From JAMXLO01 sp963749575 (GTDB taxonomy: Bacteria > Pseudomonadota > Alphaproteobacteria > Acetobacterales > Acetobacteraceae), in NCBI GenBank assembly GCA_963749575.1, contig CAVVNM010000001.1, positions 1 through 64,000 on the forward strand: a DNA stretch of 64,000 nucleotides, read 5' to 3'. The notes below the pieces were generated by a model, which did not search any database, was not told the DNA's origin, and saw only the letters and a list, made by a program, of their open reading frames with translations. Position 1 is the first letter of the stretch; every line of letters starts with the position of its first letter. Shown piece after piece: positions 48,763 through 59,260 of the stretch. Position numbers and translations under genes: made by a program.

Positions 48763-49548
48763 TTATGGGTGGATCAGCGTTTCCCTGCGGCTGATGACGA
48801 ACGCCTCGTGGCGTTCGATATAATCCGTCGTCACCTCGGCAAACGCCTCGGGGCGATCGGTGCTGATCGCATGCCCCGCGTCATACACGAGCACCAGGTG
48901 GCAGTTCGGCAGCAGCGCCTTGTAGCAGCGACCCATATCGGACGGGATCACGCGGTCGAGGGTGCCGAACAACACCAAGGTAGGCGTGGCCAATCCGCGC
49001 ATCGCAGTTTCGAGAGCCGCATCGCGATCCGGCCCGCGCAGACGCTCGACCAGTGCGCGGGACTTCGCCTGCACTGCGGGATCCACCGCCGGCAACGGAC
49101 CGAGCCGCTCGGGATGAGCGTAAATCCGGCGCGCGATCTCCTCGGGGGTACCGGTCGGCGGCTTGCTTGCCGCCGGGCGGATCGCGGCCGGCGCCTCCAG
49201 GATCAGCGTCTGCACCCGTTCCGCCTGCTGCGCCGCCAGCCACAGTGCCACCTTGCCGCCGAACGATGTGCCCAACAGGTGGAATTGCTCGATGCCAAGT
49301 GCGACGACCGCCGCTGCCATCGTGGCGGCCAGTTCGACCATCGTCCGCGTTCGCATATTTGCCGGCGACTGGCCGAATCCCGGCAGTTCAAACACGATCA
49401 CCCGGTAGCTGCGGCTCAGCAGGTCGTGCGCCGGTGTCAGGCGCATGCCGCCGGCGCCGTGCAGGTGGACCAGCGGCGTCCCCTTCCCCGCTGCCATGAA
49501 GCGGATGCGGAAGCCATCAGCTTCGACGAAGCCTTCACTGAACGCCAC
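48763..49548 (-). CDS. Alpha/beta hydrolase
   Basis: A 261-residue alpha/beta-hydrolase. The oxyanion strand is HLHGAGG, the nucleophile elbow GTSFGG (Ser about 94), the acid in TLDRVIP, and the catalytic His in YDAGHAISTDRPE. The set resembles meta-cleavage-product hydrolases and related C-C hydrolases but cannot be narrowed further. It is downstream of the LLM gene with 2 bases between stop and start, a clear operon. Confidence 0.92.
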   Translation of the reverse strand: MAFSEGFVEADGFRIRFMAAGKGTPLVHLHGAGGMRLTPAHDLLSRSYRVIVFELPGFGQSPANMRTRTMVELAATMAAAVVALGIEQFHLLGTSFGGKVALWLAAQQAERVQTLILEAPAAIRPAASKPPTGTPEEIARRIYAHPERLGPLPAVDPAVQAKSRALVERLRGPDRDAALETAMRGLATPTLVLFGTLDRVIPSDMGRCYKALLPNCHLVLVYDAGHAISTDRPEAFAEVTTDYIERHEAFVISRRETLIHP

Positions 49549-49550
49549 GA

Positions 49551-50627
49551 TCAGATCTCCCGGATGCGCGGCAGGACCTTGCGACCGAACAGTTCGAGCG
49601 CGTGCATCATTGCGTCCGTTCCTCCGGCGCCAGGGTCCTGCAACGACACATCGACCACACCGGCGCCGATCTCCTCGCGGCAGCGGCGCAGCTGTTCAAC
49701 CACGCGGTCGGGGCCGCCGCAAAAACTGATCGGCAGGACGCCGCCGACATTCGCCGGCCGCCGCTCGCCGGCGACATTGCGCGCGTCGGCGGCCAGCAAC
49801 GCGTCGCGCAGTGCCGGCCGCACCGGGAACGCCGCCTGCCGGTCGCGCCGCGCCAGCGCGTCCTCTGCGGCATCGTCGGTCTCGGCGAGGATCATGTTGG
49901 CGCGGTAGATGATGTCGTCCGGCCCCGGCTCCCAGCCGTAGTGCGCGCATTGCTCGCGGTAGTGCCGGGTCGCCTTCGCCATCAGTTCGAGCGTGCCATA
50001 GGACACACCAAGGCCGAGCCGGTTGCGCGCAGCGAATTCGCCGGCTTCGGCGCTGGTGCCAAGCGCGTAAGTGGGCGGATGCGGTTGACACTGCGGGCGC
50101 GGCCAGATCGACACCGTGCGGTACTGAAAATGCCGCCCCTGCCAGCCGAACGGCTGCGGCTCGGTCCACGCCTTCAGGATCAGTTCCATCCCTTCGTCGG
50201 TGCGCTCCCGCGCTTCCTTCGGGTTCAGGTCGTAGCTGAGGTATTCGTTGGTCGTGCCTCGCAGCAGGCCGACCACGATGCGCCCTGGTGCCAGGGTGTC
50301 GAGCATCGCCAATTCCTCGGCGACGCGAATTGGGTTGCTGACCGGCACGATCGGCCCGAGCAGCGCGATCTTGATCTTGTCTACCCGCGCGGCAAGCCAG
50401 GCGGCCGACACCACCGGCGATGGCGTCAGGATGCGCGGCGAGTAATGGTGCTCGGAGAGGCTGACCCAGTCGAAGCCGAGTGCCTCGACGAACTTCACCC
50501 GATCGACCATGCCGCGCAAAGCTTCAGTGCCGACCACGGGATCATACGCGGCAGGCGGCACCGGCCATTCGCGCGGCGTGTTCGGCGGCAGCACATAGCG
50601 ACCGGTTTCGAAATACGAGACTTTCAT
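49551..50627 (-). CDS. LLM-class flavin-dependent oxidoreductase
   Basis: A 358-residue luciferase-like monooxygenase. Landmarks: MKVSYFETGRYVLPP, GFDWVSLSEHHYSPR (the EHH motif), the RVAEELAMLDTLAPGRIVVGLLRG segment and a terminal GGPDRVVEQL helix. It is closest in style to the alkanal-monooxygenase group. The ATG at 50627 has GGAGCGAG upstream; upstream frame is non-coding. Co-transcribed with the alpha/beta hydrolase and divergent from the two amidohydrolases, with about 190 bases holding promoters for both directions. Confidence 0.92.
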   Translation of the reverse strand: MKVSYFETGRYVLPPNTPREWPVPPAAYDPVVGTEALRGMVDRVKFVEALGFDWVSLSEHHYSPRILTPSPVVSAAWLAARVDKIKIALLGPIVPVSNPIRVAEELAMLDTLAPGRIVVGLLRGTTNEYLSYDLNPKEARERTDEGMELILKAWTEPQPFGWQGRHFQYRTVSIWPRPQCQPHPPTYALGTSAEAGEFAARNRLGLGVSYGTLELMAKATRHYREQCAHYGWEPGPDDIIYRANMILAETDDAAEDALARRDRQAAFPVRPALRDALLAADARNVAGERRPANVGGVLPISFCGGPDRVVEQLRRCREEIGAGVVDVSLQDPGAGGTDAMMHALELFGRKVLPRIREI

Positions 50628-50816
50628 GGCTCGCTCCGGTGGCGGAACAGCCGCCTGCATCCCGTCCGCATCTTCGGCTGTGTCGTGCGGTTCGCGCAAG
50701 CCGGCCGGGTCCTGCTGCGCCGGCAGAACCGCGCAGCTCCTGCCCAGCTGTCGATAGGTTGGAGATTGCCGGCCGGCCACGCTAACCTATCGGCCAGCAA
50801 AGGACTGCATGCATCC

Positions 50817-51881
50817 ATGTCCCTCATCGAACCAGGCGGCATCGACTGCGACATCCACCCCGCCGTGCCTAACCTCCGCGCCCTCCACCCCTATCTGTCC
50901 GACCACTGGCGCGACGTCGTCATCCAGCGCGGCGTTCACGAGCTCGAATCGATCGCCTACCCCGCCAACTCGCCGCTCACCTCCCGGCCCGACTGGCGCC
51001 TGGCCAACGGCAAGCCCGGCTCCGATCTCGACGCACTGCGCGCCCACGCGCTCACCCCGTTCCACACGGCGTTTGCCATCTGCAACTGCCTTTATGGCGT
51101 GCAACTCCTGTTCAGCGAGGACATGGGCGCCGGCTTCGCCCGTGCGGTGAACGACTGGATCGCGGCCGAGTGGCTCGACAAGGAACCGCGCCTGCGCGCC
51201 TCCATCGTGGTGCCGATGCAGAACGCCGAACTGGCGGTCGAAGAAATCAACCGTGTCGCCCCAGACCGCCGCTTCGTGCAGGTCCTGCTGCTGGTGATGC
51301 ACGACCATCCGCTGGGCAAGCGCCACTACTGGCCGATCTACGCGGCGGCCGAGAAGCACGGCCTGCCGGTCGGCATCCATGCGGGCAGCGCCTATCGCCA
51401 CCCGGTCACGCCGCTCGGCTGGCCGACCTACTACACCGAGGACTACGCCGCGCAGGCCACCGCGTTTCAGGCCGCGTTGTCGTCGCTGGTGTGCGAGGGC
51501 GTGTTCACCAAGTTCCCCGACCTGAAGGTCGTGCTGTTGGAATCCGGCTTCACCTGGCTGCCCGCGCATCTCTGGCGGCTGACCAAATTCTGGCGCGGAC
51601 TGCGGATGGAGGTGCCCTGGGTCGACCGTGCCCCCACCGACATCGTGCGCAGCAACGTGCGCCTCACCACGCAGCCGTGCGACGCGCCGCCGACGCCGGA
51701 GCAGTTCCAGCGGTTGATGGACCATATGGGGTCCGACGAGATGCTGCTGTTCTCGACCGATTATCCACATTGGCAGTTCGACGGCGACGCCGTGCTGCCC
51801 GAGGGCCTGTCGCGCGAGCTGGTGCGGAAGATCATGATCGACAATCCGCGCGACACGTATTCGCGGCTGCTGGAGGCATAG
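50817..51881 (+). CDS. Amidohydrolase family 2 (ACMSD-like decarboxylase/hydrolase)
   Basis: A 354-residue TIM-barrel metal enzyme of the amidohydrolase-2 group. The first metal motif is D-x-H (CDIHPAV), then a mid-barrel His in VGIHAGSAY, and the late Asp-x-x-H in STDYPHWQFDGD, all typical of ACMSD, LigW/LigJ or VdcC-like decarboxylases and hydratases of aromatic acids. The ATG at 50817 is used (an AAGGA lies about 14 bases upstream; start uncertain). The next gene is a paralogue, suggesting tandem duplication. Confidence 0.88.
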   Translation: MSLIEPGGIDCDIHPAVPNLRALHPYLSDHWRDVVIQRGVHELESIAYPANSPLTSRPDWRLANGKPGSDLDALRAHALTPFHTAFAICNCLYGVQLLFSEDMGAGFARAVNDWIAAEWLDKEPRLRASIVVPMQNAELAVEEINRVAPDRRFVQVLLLVMHDHPLGKRHYWPIYAAAEKHGLPVGIHAGSAYRHPVTPLGWPTYYTEDYAAQATAFQAALSSLVCEGVFTKFPDLKVVLLESGFTWLPAHLWRLTKFWRGLRMEVPWVDRAPTDIVRSNVRLTTQPCDAPPTPEQFQRLMDHMGSDEMLLFSTDYPHWQFDGDAVLPEGLSRELVRKIMIDNPRDTYSRLLEA

Positions 51882-51984
51882 CGCCCGATCGCCACTCGCC
51901 GCCGCACTTGTCACGCAATCTGATACGCACGATGATCCTGCCACTCTGCTGGATACTCTTTCTCGCCTGACGGAGACCGCCCGC

Positions 51985-53092
51985 ATGAACGTCCAGGTCA
52001 CCACCCGCCCGATCGTCCAGCCCGCCGCCACCTCGAAGCTTGCGATCGCCGACGGCGACATCCATCCGCAGCGCAATTCCTACAAGGACCTGTTCCCCTA
52101 CATGGAGGCACGCTGGGTCGAGATGGCGAAGACCTTCGGGTCACGCCCGCGCCAGGCGTATCAGGCGGGGCCGGCCTACCCAAAAGGCCAGCCCAACGCC
52201 TCGCGCCGCGACGCCTGGCCGCCAAACGGCCGCCCTGGCAGCAGCCTGCCGTTCATGCAGAAGCAGCTGCTGGACGAGAACAACATCCAACTCGGCATCC
52301 TGAACCCTACCGGCGACAACGGCTCCAGCTTCCAGAACCGGGAGTTCGGCAACGGCGTCGCCAGTGCGATGAACCGGTGGGTCGAGGCCGAGTGGCTGAT
52401 CGAGCCGCGCCTGAAGGGCTCCATCGTCGTCCCCTACGAGGATGCCGATGCCGCGGTGGCCGAGATCGAGCGCTGGGCCGGTGATCCGCGCTTCGTGCAG
52501 GTGCTGATGGTCACCCGCACCGCCAACCCGCCCGGCCAGAAGCAGTACCTGGAAGATTTACGAGGCCGCCGCAGCGGCGAACCTGCCGATCGGCGTGCAT
52601 GCGTTCGGCTTCGGCGGCTATCCGGTCACCGGCAGCGGCTGGCCGTCGTTCTATATCGAGGACATGGTCGGCCACGCCCAGTCCTCGCAGTCCTTCCTCA
52701 CCAGCCTGGTGATCGAGGGCGTGTTCGAGCGGGTGAAAAACTTCAAGCTGGTGCTGATCGAGTCAGGCTTTGCCTGGCTGCCGCCGCTCGCGTGGCGGCT
52801 CGACAAGCTGTGGCGCCGCCTGAAGCAGGAAACCCCGCACCTGAAGCGGGCGCCGTCCGAGTACATCCGCGAGAGCGTGTGGCTGACCACCCAGCCGATG
52901 GAGGAGCCGCTGCCGCGCGAGCACGTGCTCGACGCGATCGACTGGATCGGCTGGGACCGGCTGCTGTTCGCCACCGACTACCCGCACTGGGATTACGATG
53001 ACCCGACCCAGGTGCTGCCGATGGCGCTGCCCGAGCAGCAGCGGCGGGACTTCTTCTTCAACAACGCGATGAAGCTGTACCGGCAGGGCTGA
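51985..53092 (+). CDS. Amidohydrolase family 2, paralogue, frameshifted
   Basis: Second ACMSD-like amidohydrolase, related to the preceding gene (shared FEGVFxR/KFPxLKxVLxESGFxWLP stretch, TTQPxxxP, and TDYPHWxxD). D-x-H is GDIHPQ near the N-terminus; the closing motif is ATDYPHWDYDD. The frame breaks at about 52546-52550: PPGQKQY continues, after one extra base is skipped, as WKIYEAAAAANLPIGVHAF. Restored length is 368 residues, in line with the paralogue. Sequence error is likely but unproven. The ATG at 51985 follows CGGAGA. Confidence 0.82.
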
Positions 53093-53097
53093 CCACG

Positions 53098-53487
53098 CTA
53101 CCGGATCAGCCTGACTTCTACGCGTACCAGCGGCGCCGCCCGCAGCCAAGAATGGTCAGCCGTCAACGCCGGCAGCTTCTCCCGTTTTGCCAGCGCCAGA
53201 CATGCGCGGTCGCCAAGAGACAGGCCGAATGGCTTCGTGTGGATGAGCATCGCGCCCGTCTCGATGGCCAAGTGCGCATCCATTGGGACCACGATCAGCG
53301 GCAGAGCAAGCAAGACGTCGGCCGACACCGTGGGATCGGTGCCATCTCTTACCAGTCGGCTCATCACTTCGGCCAGATTGACGGTCGAGATGCTCCCTCG
53401 GGCGGCGATAGCCTCTTCGGCGAGATCCCGTCCAGGTTCGTCCAGCAAGTAAGCGAGCACCACAGACGCGTCCAAAATCGCCGTCAT
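53098..53487 (-). CDS. PIN-domain toxin (VapC-like)
   Basis: A 129-residue PIN ribonuclease. Catalytic acidic residues are visible: Asp in AILDASVVLAYLLDE, Glu in NLAEVMSRL, Asp in LGDRACLALAKR and Asp in ALTADHSW. VapC toxins cleave specific RNAs, often initiator tRNA or 23S rRNA. Its ATG at 53487 overlaps the antitoxin stop (ATGA), the usual vapBC arrangement; a GTG at 53508 is less likely. The gene ends near the amidohydrolase on the other strand. Confidence 0.88.
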   Translation of the reverse strand: MTAILDASVVLAYLLDEPGRDLAEEAIAARGSISTVNLAEVMSRLVRDGTDPTVSADVLLALPLIVVPMDAHLAIETGAMLIHTKPFGLSLGDRACLALAKREKLPALTADHSWLRAAPLVRVEVRLIR

Positions 53488-53777
53488 TGCCGACGACTTG
53501 CTTTCCACAGCTGATATTCTGCCTCCTCTTGATCAGCCTCCGCGTGTCGATCCGCAATGAATTGATCCACCGTGTCGCCGGAGGCCTTGAGATGTGGCGC
53601 AAGGCGTTCGCGCAGTTCATCCAGTACCGCCTTCACCGTGCGGATGCGCAGCTCGCCATTCTCCACGGTCGAGACCACCACGCCGCCCTTTTCCAGACCA
53701 AGCGCCTTCCGCTGCTTGACCGGGATACTCAGACGCCCATTGGCTGCCATTCTTATCGGCTGGCCTTCGTTATCCAT
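53484..53777 (-). CDS. AbrB/SpoVT-type antitoxin (VapB-like)
   Basis: A 97-residue protein. The N-terminal half is a swapped-hairpin AbrB domain (RMAANGRLSIPVKQRKALGLEKG), which binds operator DNA; the C-terminal half is acidic and probably wraps the toxin (DQFIADRHAEADQEEAEYQLWK). The ATG at 53777 has AAAGGGAC upstream. The gene lies first in a two-gene operon with the PIN toxin, and the stop overlaps the toxin start by 4 bases. Confidence 0.85.
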   Translation of the reverse strand: MDNEGQPIRMAANGRLSIPVKQRKALGLEKGGVVVSTVENGELRIRTVKAVLDELRERLAPHLKASGDTVDQFIADRHAEADQEEAEYQLWKASRRQ

Positions 53778-53909
53778 TTTGTCCCTTTCTATGAACATGC
53801 CAAATCCTATCTTACGCCAGATATGACGATGAGCCACCTCAAAGGATAATGCTTCTCTGATTGACTGGTATCCAGGCGCTCCCCAGGTACACGGTGGGAA
53901 TTCAGCAAG

Positions 53910-54989
53910 ATGGACAGCACTCGCAACCAACCCGGCATTCCCTTCCGAGCTGTCCTGCCGCCCGGCCTCGATGCCCGTTCGGCTGCCGTTCTGCGCGAAG
54001 TGGTCGAGCAGTACGTGGAAACTGGCGAGCCGGTCGGCAGCCGCACCCTGTCCCGTCGGCTGCCGATGAACCTGTCGCCTGCCACCATCCGCAATGTGAT
54101 GGCCGATCTGACCGATGCCGGCCTGCTGTTCGCCCCCCACACCTCCGCCGGCCGCCTGCCGACCGACCAGGGGCTCCGCCTGTTCGTCGACGGCCTGCTG
54201 CACTTCGGCGAACTGGCCGAGGACGAGCGCGAGTCGATCACCGCCGCGTTGGCCGCCTCGGGCCGCAGCCTGGAGGACACGCTGGCGGAGGCGAGTTCCA
54301 TGCTCTCCGGACTGTCTCAGGCCGCCGGTCTCGTGCTCGCACCGAAGTCCGAGGGGACGATCCGCCATATCGAGTTCGTCCCGCTTGGCCCGGGCCGTGC
54401 GCTGGTCGTGTTGGTGAACGCCGACGGCCATGTCGAGAACCGCGTGGTCGAGACTCCACCGGGCCTGCCGCCTTCGGCGCTGCAGCAGGCCGGCAACTAC
54501 CTCAATGCCCGTCTCTCCGGCCGATCGCTCGCCGAACTCCGCCGCATCGTCGCCGAAGAAATGGCGGCCAACCGCACCGAACTCGACGCATTGTCGGCGC
54601 TGGTGGTGGCAGCCGGCCTGGCGACCTGGACCGGCGAGGGCCGCGCCGGCAGTCTGATCGTCCGCGGCCAGGCCCGGCTGCTGTCGGACGTAACCCAGAT
54701 CGAACGGCTGGCCGCCATCCAGGTGCTGTTCGAGCGGCTGGAGACGCAGGAGACCATGCTGCGGCTGCTCGAACTGGCCGAGCAGTCGGACGGCGTGCGT
54801 ATTTTCATCGGCGCCGAGAGCGGTCTGTTCGGCACCTCGGGCGTGTCGATGGTGGTGGCACCGGCGCGCAGCGACGGCGGCCGGATCGTCGGCGCCATCG
54901 GCGTGATCGGCCCGACGCGGATCAATTACGGCCGGATCATCCCGGTGGTGGATTACACGGCCAGGGTGATAGGCCGGCTGCTCGGCTGA
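53910..54989 (+). CDS. hrcA: Heat-inducible transcription repressor HrcA
   Basis: A 359-residue repressor that binds CIRCE operators (TTAGCACTC-N9-GAGTGCTAA) and is stabilised by GroEL. The N-terminal winged helix (VLREVVEQYVETGEPVGSRTL and NLSPATIRNVMADLTDAGLL) and the C-terminal GVIGPTRINYGRIIPVVDY are diagnostic. No CIRCE copy was found in this window, so its targets (typically groESL) lie elsewhere. It sits upstream of grpE, the common alphaproteobacterial order. Confidence 0.96.
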   Translation: MDSTRNQPGIPFRAVLPPGLDARSAAVLREVVEQYVETGEPVGSRTLSRRLPMNLSPATIRNVMADLTDAGLLFAPHTSAGRLPTDQGLRLFVDGLLHFGELAEDERESITAALAASGRSLEDTLAEASSMLSGLSQAAGLVLAPKSEGTIRHIEFVPLGPGRALVVLVNADGHVENRVVETPPGLPPSALQQAGNYLNARLSGRSLAELRRIVAEEMAANRTELDALSALVVAAGLATWTGEGRAGSLIVRGQARLLSDVTQIERLAAIQVLFERLETQETMLRLLELAEQSDGVRIFIGAESGLFGTSGVSMVVAPARSDGGRIVGAIGVIGPTRINYGRIIPVVDYTARVIGRLLG

Positions 54990-55046
54990 TCCCAGCCGAC
55001 CGCAATCGTCGGCAACGGCGGAACACCAGCTTGGATCAGCCGCGTC

Positions 55047-55187
55047 ATGGATCGGATTGCCTTGCCCCAGATCGGCGCCTTTATCGACCAGGCGGCGATG
55101 CCGGAGTGTGCGGCGCTCTGCGACGCGAGCTGTCTGGAACTGGCGATTCGGCGGGGTGTTGCCGTCGTGCCGCGCGAACGCCGGTAA
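55047..55187 (+). pseudogene. Possible PIN-domain remnant between hrcA and grpE
   Basis: A 46-codon frame ends ...LCDASCLELAIRRGVAVVPRERR. The DAS-x-LELA-x-RRG piece resembles the VapC segment that carries the third catalytic Asp (usually YDASYLELALRRG). Nothing else of a PIN domain is visible around it. This is a weak, short match; the stretch could equally be chance. It accounts for about half of the 297-base hrcA-grpE gap. Confidence 0.3.
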
Positions 55188-55286
55188 ATCGTCGCTTCAT
55201 ATTTCGCCACTATGGTCTGCGCGCGCCGCCGTACGCTGCATCGGACGGCTTGTCCGCCACACGTTCTCACCCTAACTGATCGCGCC

Positions 55287-55898
55287 ATGAGCAACGCAAC
55301 CGATCCGATGAACCCCGATCCACCGGCCAACAACAACGCCTCGCCCGATCTGCCGCAGTCGCCGGAGCAGGTAATGCAGGCAGCTGCTGTGCGCATCGCC
55401 GAACTGGAGGCAGAACTGGCGGAGCTGAAGGAACGCTGGCTGCGCGCCGAGGCTGAGACCGCCAACGTCCGCGCCCGCTCCCTCCGCGAGGTGAACGAGA
55501 CGCGTCAGTATGCGGTGCAGAAGTTCGCCCAGGACGTGGTGGAGGCGGCCGACAACCTGCACCGGGGCCTCGAAAGCCTGCCGCCGGCCGCTGAAGGCGA
55601 ACCCGCGATCGTCGGCCGCCTGCGCGAAGGACTGGACGGGATCGAGCGCAACTTCGTCAACATCCTGGAGCGCAACGGCATCAAGCGGGAAGATCCGACC
55701 GGCACCCCGTTCGATCCCAACCTGCACCAGGCGATGGCCGAGCAGGAGAGTGCCGCCCACGCGCCGGGAAGCGTGATGCACGCGTGGACGCCCGCCTGGA
55801 TGCTGCACGGAAGGCTGCTCCGTCCTGCCATGGTGGTGGTCGCCAAAGCACCGCCCGGCGAGATCACGGCGGCAGCGAAGCTGAACACCACCGCCTGA
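55287..55898 (+). CDS. grpE: GrpE nucleotide exchange factor
   Basis: A 203-residue DnaK cochaperone. A long N-terminal coiled coil (AELEAELAELKERWLRAEAE) leads to the conserved ETRQYAVQKFAQDVVEAADNL dimerisation helices and the beta domain with FDPNLHQAM. GrpE swaps ADP for ATP on DnaK and acts as a thermosensor. The ATG at 55287 is chosen because family similarity starts there. It lies upstream of dnaK on the same strand. Confidence 0.96.
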   Translation: MSNATDPMNPDPPANNNASPDLPQSPEQVMQAAAVRIAELEAELAELKERWLRAEAETANVRARSLREVNETRQYAVQKFAQDVVEAADNLHRGLESLPPAAEGEPAIVGRLREGLDGIERNFVNILERNGIKREDPTGTPFDPNLHQAMAEQESAAHAPGSVMHAWTPAWMLHGRLLRPAMVVVAKAPPGEITAAAKLNTTA

Positions 55899-55941
55899 TG
55901 CTGGCGTGCAGAATCCGGCACGAGAATCCGAGCAGCGGCCT

Positions 55942-55966
55942 CTTGCCCGGCCGGCCCCACCCCCAT
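55942..55966 (+). promoter_or_regulatory. Candidate RpoH (sigma-32) promoter for dnaK
   Basis: CTTGCC at 55942-55947 and CCCCAT at 55961-55966, 13 bases apart, match the sigma-32 consensus -35 (CTTGAA) and -10 (CCCCATnT) in both boxes and in spacing. It lies about 80 bases before the dnaK ATG, after the grpE stop. RpoH control of dnaKJ is established in alphaproteobacteria; the assignment here rests on the match alone. Confidence 0.6.
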
Positions 55967-55992
55967 ACATCATTGTCATACCGACCCCGTAG

Positions 55993-56025
55993 GGGCGCCC
56001 GCGGTGCTTCGGGTCGCGCGCGCCC
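55993..56025 (+). promoter_or_regulatory. dnaK leader hairpin next to the ribosome site
   Basis: GGGCGCCCGCG at 55993-56003 and CGCGCGCGCCC at 56015-56025 form an 11-bp stem with one mismatch and an 11-base loop. It ends four bases before the AAAGG ribosome site at 56029-56033. It could tune dnaK translation or stabilise the mRNA; a thermosensor role is possible but the stem is very GC-rich, which would not melt at normal heat-shock temperatures. Confidence 0.45.
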
Positions 56026-56043
56026 GCTGAAAGGAGCCACTTC

Positions 56044-57979
<1,936 letters not shown>

Positions 57980-58005
57980 TCGTACGAGGTCGATCGGCAT
58001 GAAGA

Positions 58006-58039
58006 GTCGCGCCCGCGCTTCGACGAAGGCGGGCGCGAC
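58006..58039 (+). promoter_or_regulatory. dnaK-dnaJ intercistronic hairpin
   Basis: An 11-bp perfect stem, GTCGCGCCCGC at 58006-58016 and GCGGGCGCGAC at 58029-58039; the loop folds further through CTTC/GAAG (58018-58021 with 58025-58028). No T tract follows. It lies between the dnaK stop and the dnaJ ATG at 58069. Such structures reduce readthrough or protect the upstream message, and would give more dnaK than dnaJ. This role is inferred. Confidence 0.6.
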
Positions 58040-58068
58040 TGCGTTCAGCGCCAGCGAGAAGGGCTGAG

Positions 58069-59220
58069 ATGGCGAAGCAGGACTATTACGCCACCCTGGG
58101 GGTGGCGCGGGAGGCGGGTGCGGAGGACCTGAAGAAGGCCTATCGCAAGCTCGCAATGCAGTACCATCCCGACCGCAATCCCGGCGACAAGCAGGCCGAG
58201 GGAAAGTTCAAGGAGATCAACGAGGCCTACGACATCCTGAAGGATGATCAGAAGCGCGCCGCATACGACCGCTACGGCCACGCAGCCTTCGAGCAGGGCG
58301 GCGGGGCGGGTGGATTCAGCGCCGGCTTCGACTTCGCAGCGGGTGGCGGGCTTGGCGACATCTTCGACCAGATGTTCGGCGACTTCATGGGCGGCCGTCG
58401 CGGCGGGGGTGCCGGGCGCACGCGTGCAGGCAACGACATCCGCCAAGCCGCCGAGATTGAGCTGGCGGAAGCCTTTGCCGGCGCCAAGGTGAACCTCCGG
58501 GTAGCGACGCGCGTGGTGTGTGACGCGTGCGCCGGGACCGGGTCGGAGGACAAGGCACGTGCCGCGGACACCTGCACTACATGCCGCGGCGCCGGCAAGG
58601 TTCGCGCGCAGCAGGGATTCTTCCTGGTTGAACGCACCTGCCCAACCTGCAGCGGTCAGGGCCGGGTGATCCGCAGTCCGTGCAAGGTCTGCCACGGCGC
58701 CGCCACGGTGCAGCGCGAGCGCACGCTTCAGGTGGCGATCCCGCCCGGCGTGGAGGACGGCACCCGCATACGGCTCGCAGGCGAGGGCGAGGCCGGTGGC
58801 CAGGGCGCACCGCCCGGCGACCTCTATGTGCATGTCGCGATCAGGGCGCATCCGATCTTCCAGCGCGACGGCGCGAACATCTTCATGCGTGTGCCACTGC
58901 GGATGAGCCAGGCGGCGCTGGGCGGCGAAGTTGAGGTGCCGGCGATCGACGGCAGCAAGGCCAAGGTCAAGATCCCGCCCGGCACCCAGACCGGTGACCA
59001 GTTCCGATTGCGCGCCAAGGGCTTCTCCGTGCTGCGCAGCTCGGTACGCGGCGACATGTATATCCAGGTATCGGTAGAGACGCCGCAGAACCTGACGCGC
59101 CGTCAGCGCGAGTTGCTCGAGGAGTTCGAGGCGGACGCCGAGGGCCACGGCAAGGGCAGCCCGGAGAGCGAGGGTTTCTTCTCCAAGGTGAAGGAGTTCT
59201 TCGAGGGCGGCCGGGCCTGA
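58069..59220 (+). CDS. dnaJ: Chaperone DnaJ (Hsp40)
   Basis: A 383-residue type I Hsp40 that stimulates DnaK. The J domain has HPD at 33-35; a Gly/Phe-rich linker follows (about 75-110), then the zinc-binding domain with four CxxCxG repeats (CDACAGTG, CTTCRGAG, CPTCSGQG, CKVCHGAA, the last slightly divergent) and the C-terminal substrate domains. The ATG at 58069 follows AGAAGGGCTGAG. Same transcript as dnaK, separated by a hairpin. Confidence 0.97.
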   Translation: MAKQDYYATLGVAREAGAEDLKKAYRKLAMQYHPDRNPGDKQAEGKFKEINEAYDILKDDQKRAAYDRYGHAAFEQGGGAGGFSAGFDFAAGGGLGDIFDQMFGDFMGGRRGGGAGRTRAGNDIRQAAEIELAEAFAGAKVNLRVATRVVCDACAGTGSEDKARAADTCTTCRGAGKVRAQQGFFLVERTCPTCSGQGRVIRSPCKVCHGAATVQRERTLQVAIPPGVEDGTRIRLAGEGEAGGQGAPPGDLYVHVAIRAHPIFQRDGANIFMRVPLRMSQAALGGEVEVPAIDGSKAKVKIPPGTQTGDQFRLRAKGFSVLRSSVRGDMYIQVSVETPQNLTRRQRELLEEFEADAEGHGKGSPESEGFFSKVKEFFEGGRA

Positions 59221-59260
59221 CCGCGGGTATCGGAGCCCGTGCCCGTGGATGCGTCGCGGC

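Noticed and set aside
53778..53909. CIRCE operator near hrcA
   Set aside because: No TTAGCACTC-N9-GAGTGCTAA or close variant found here or elsewhere in the window.
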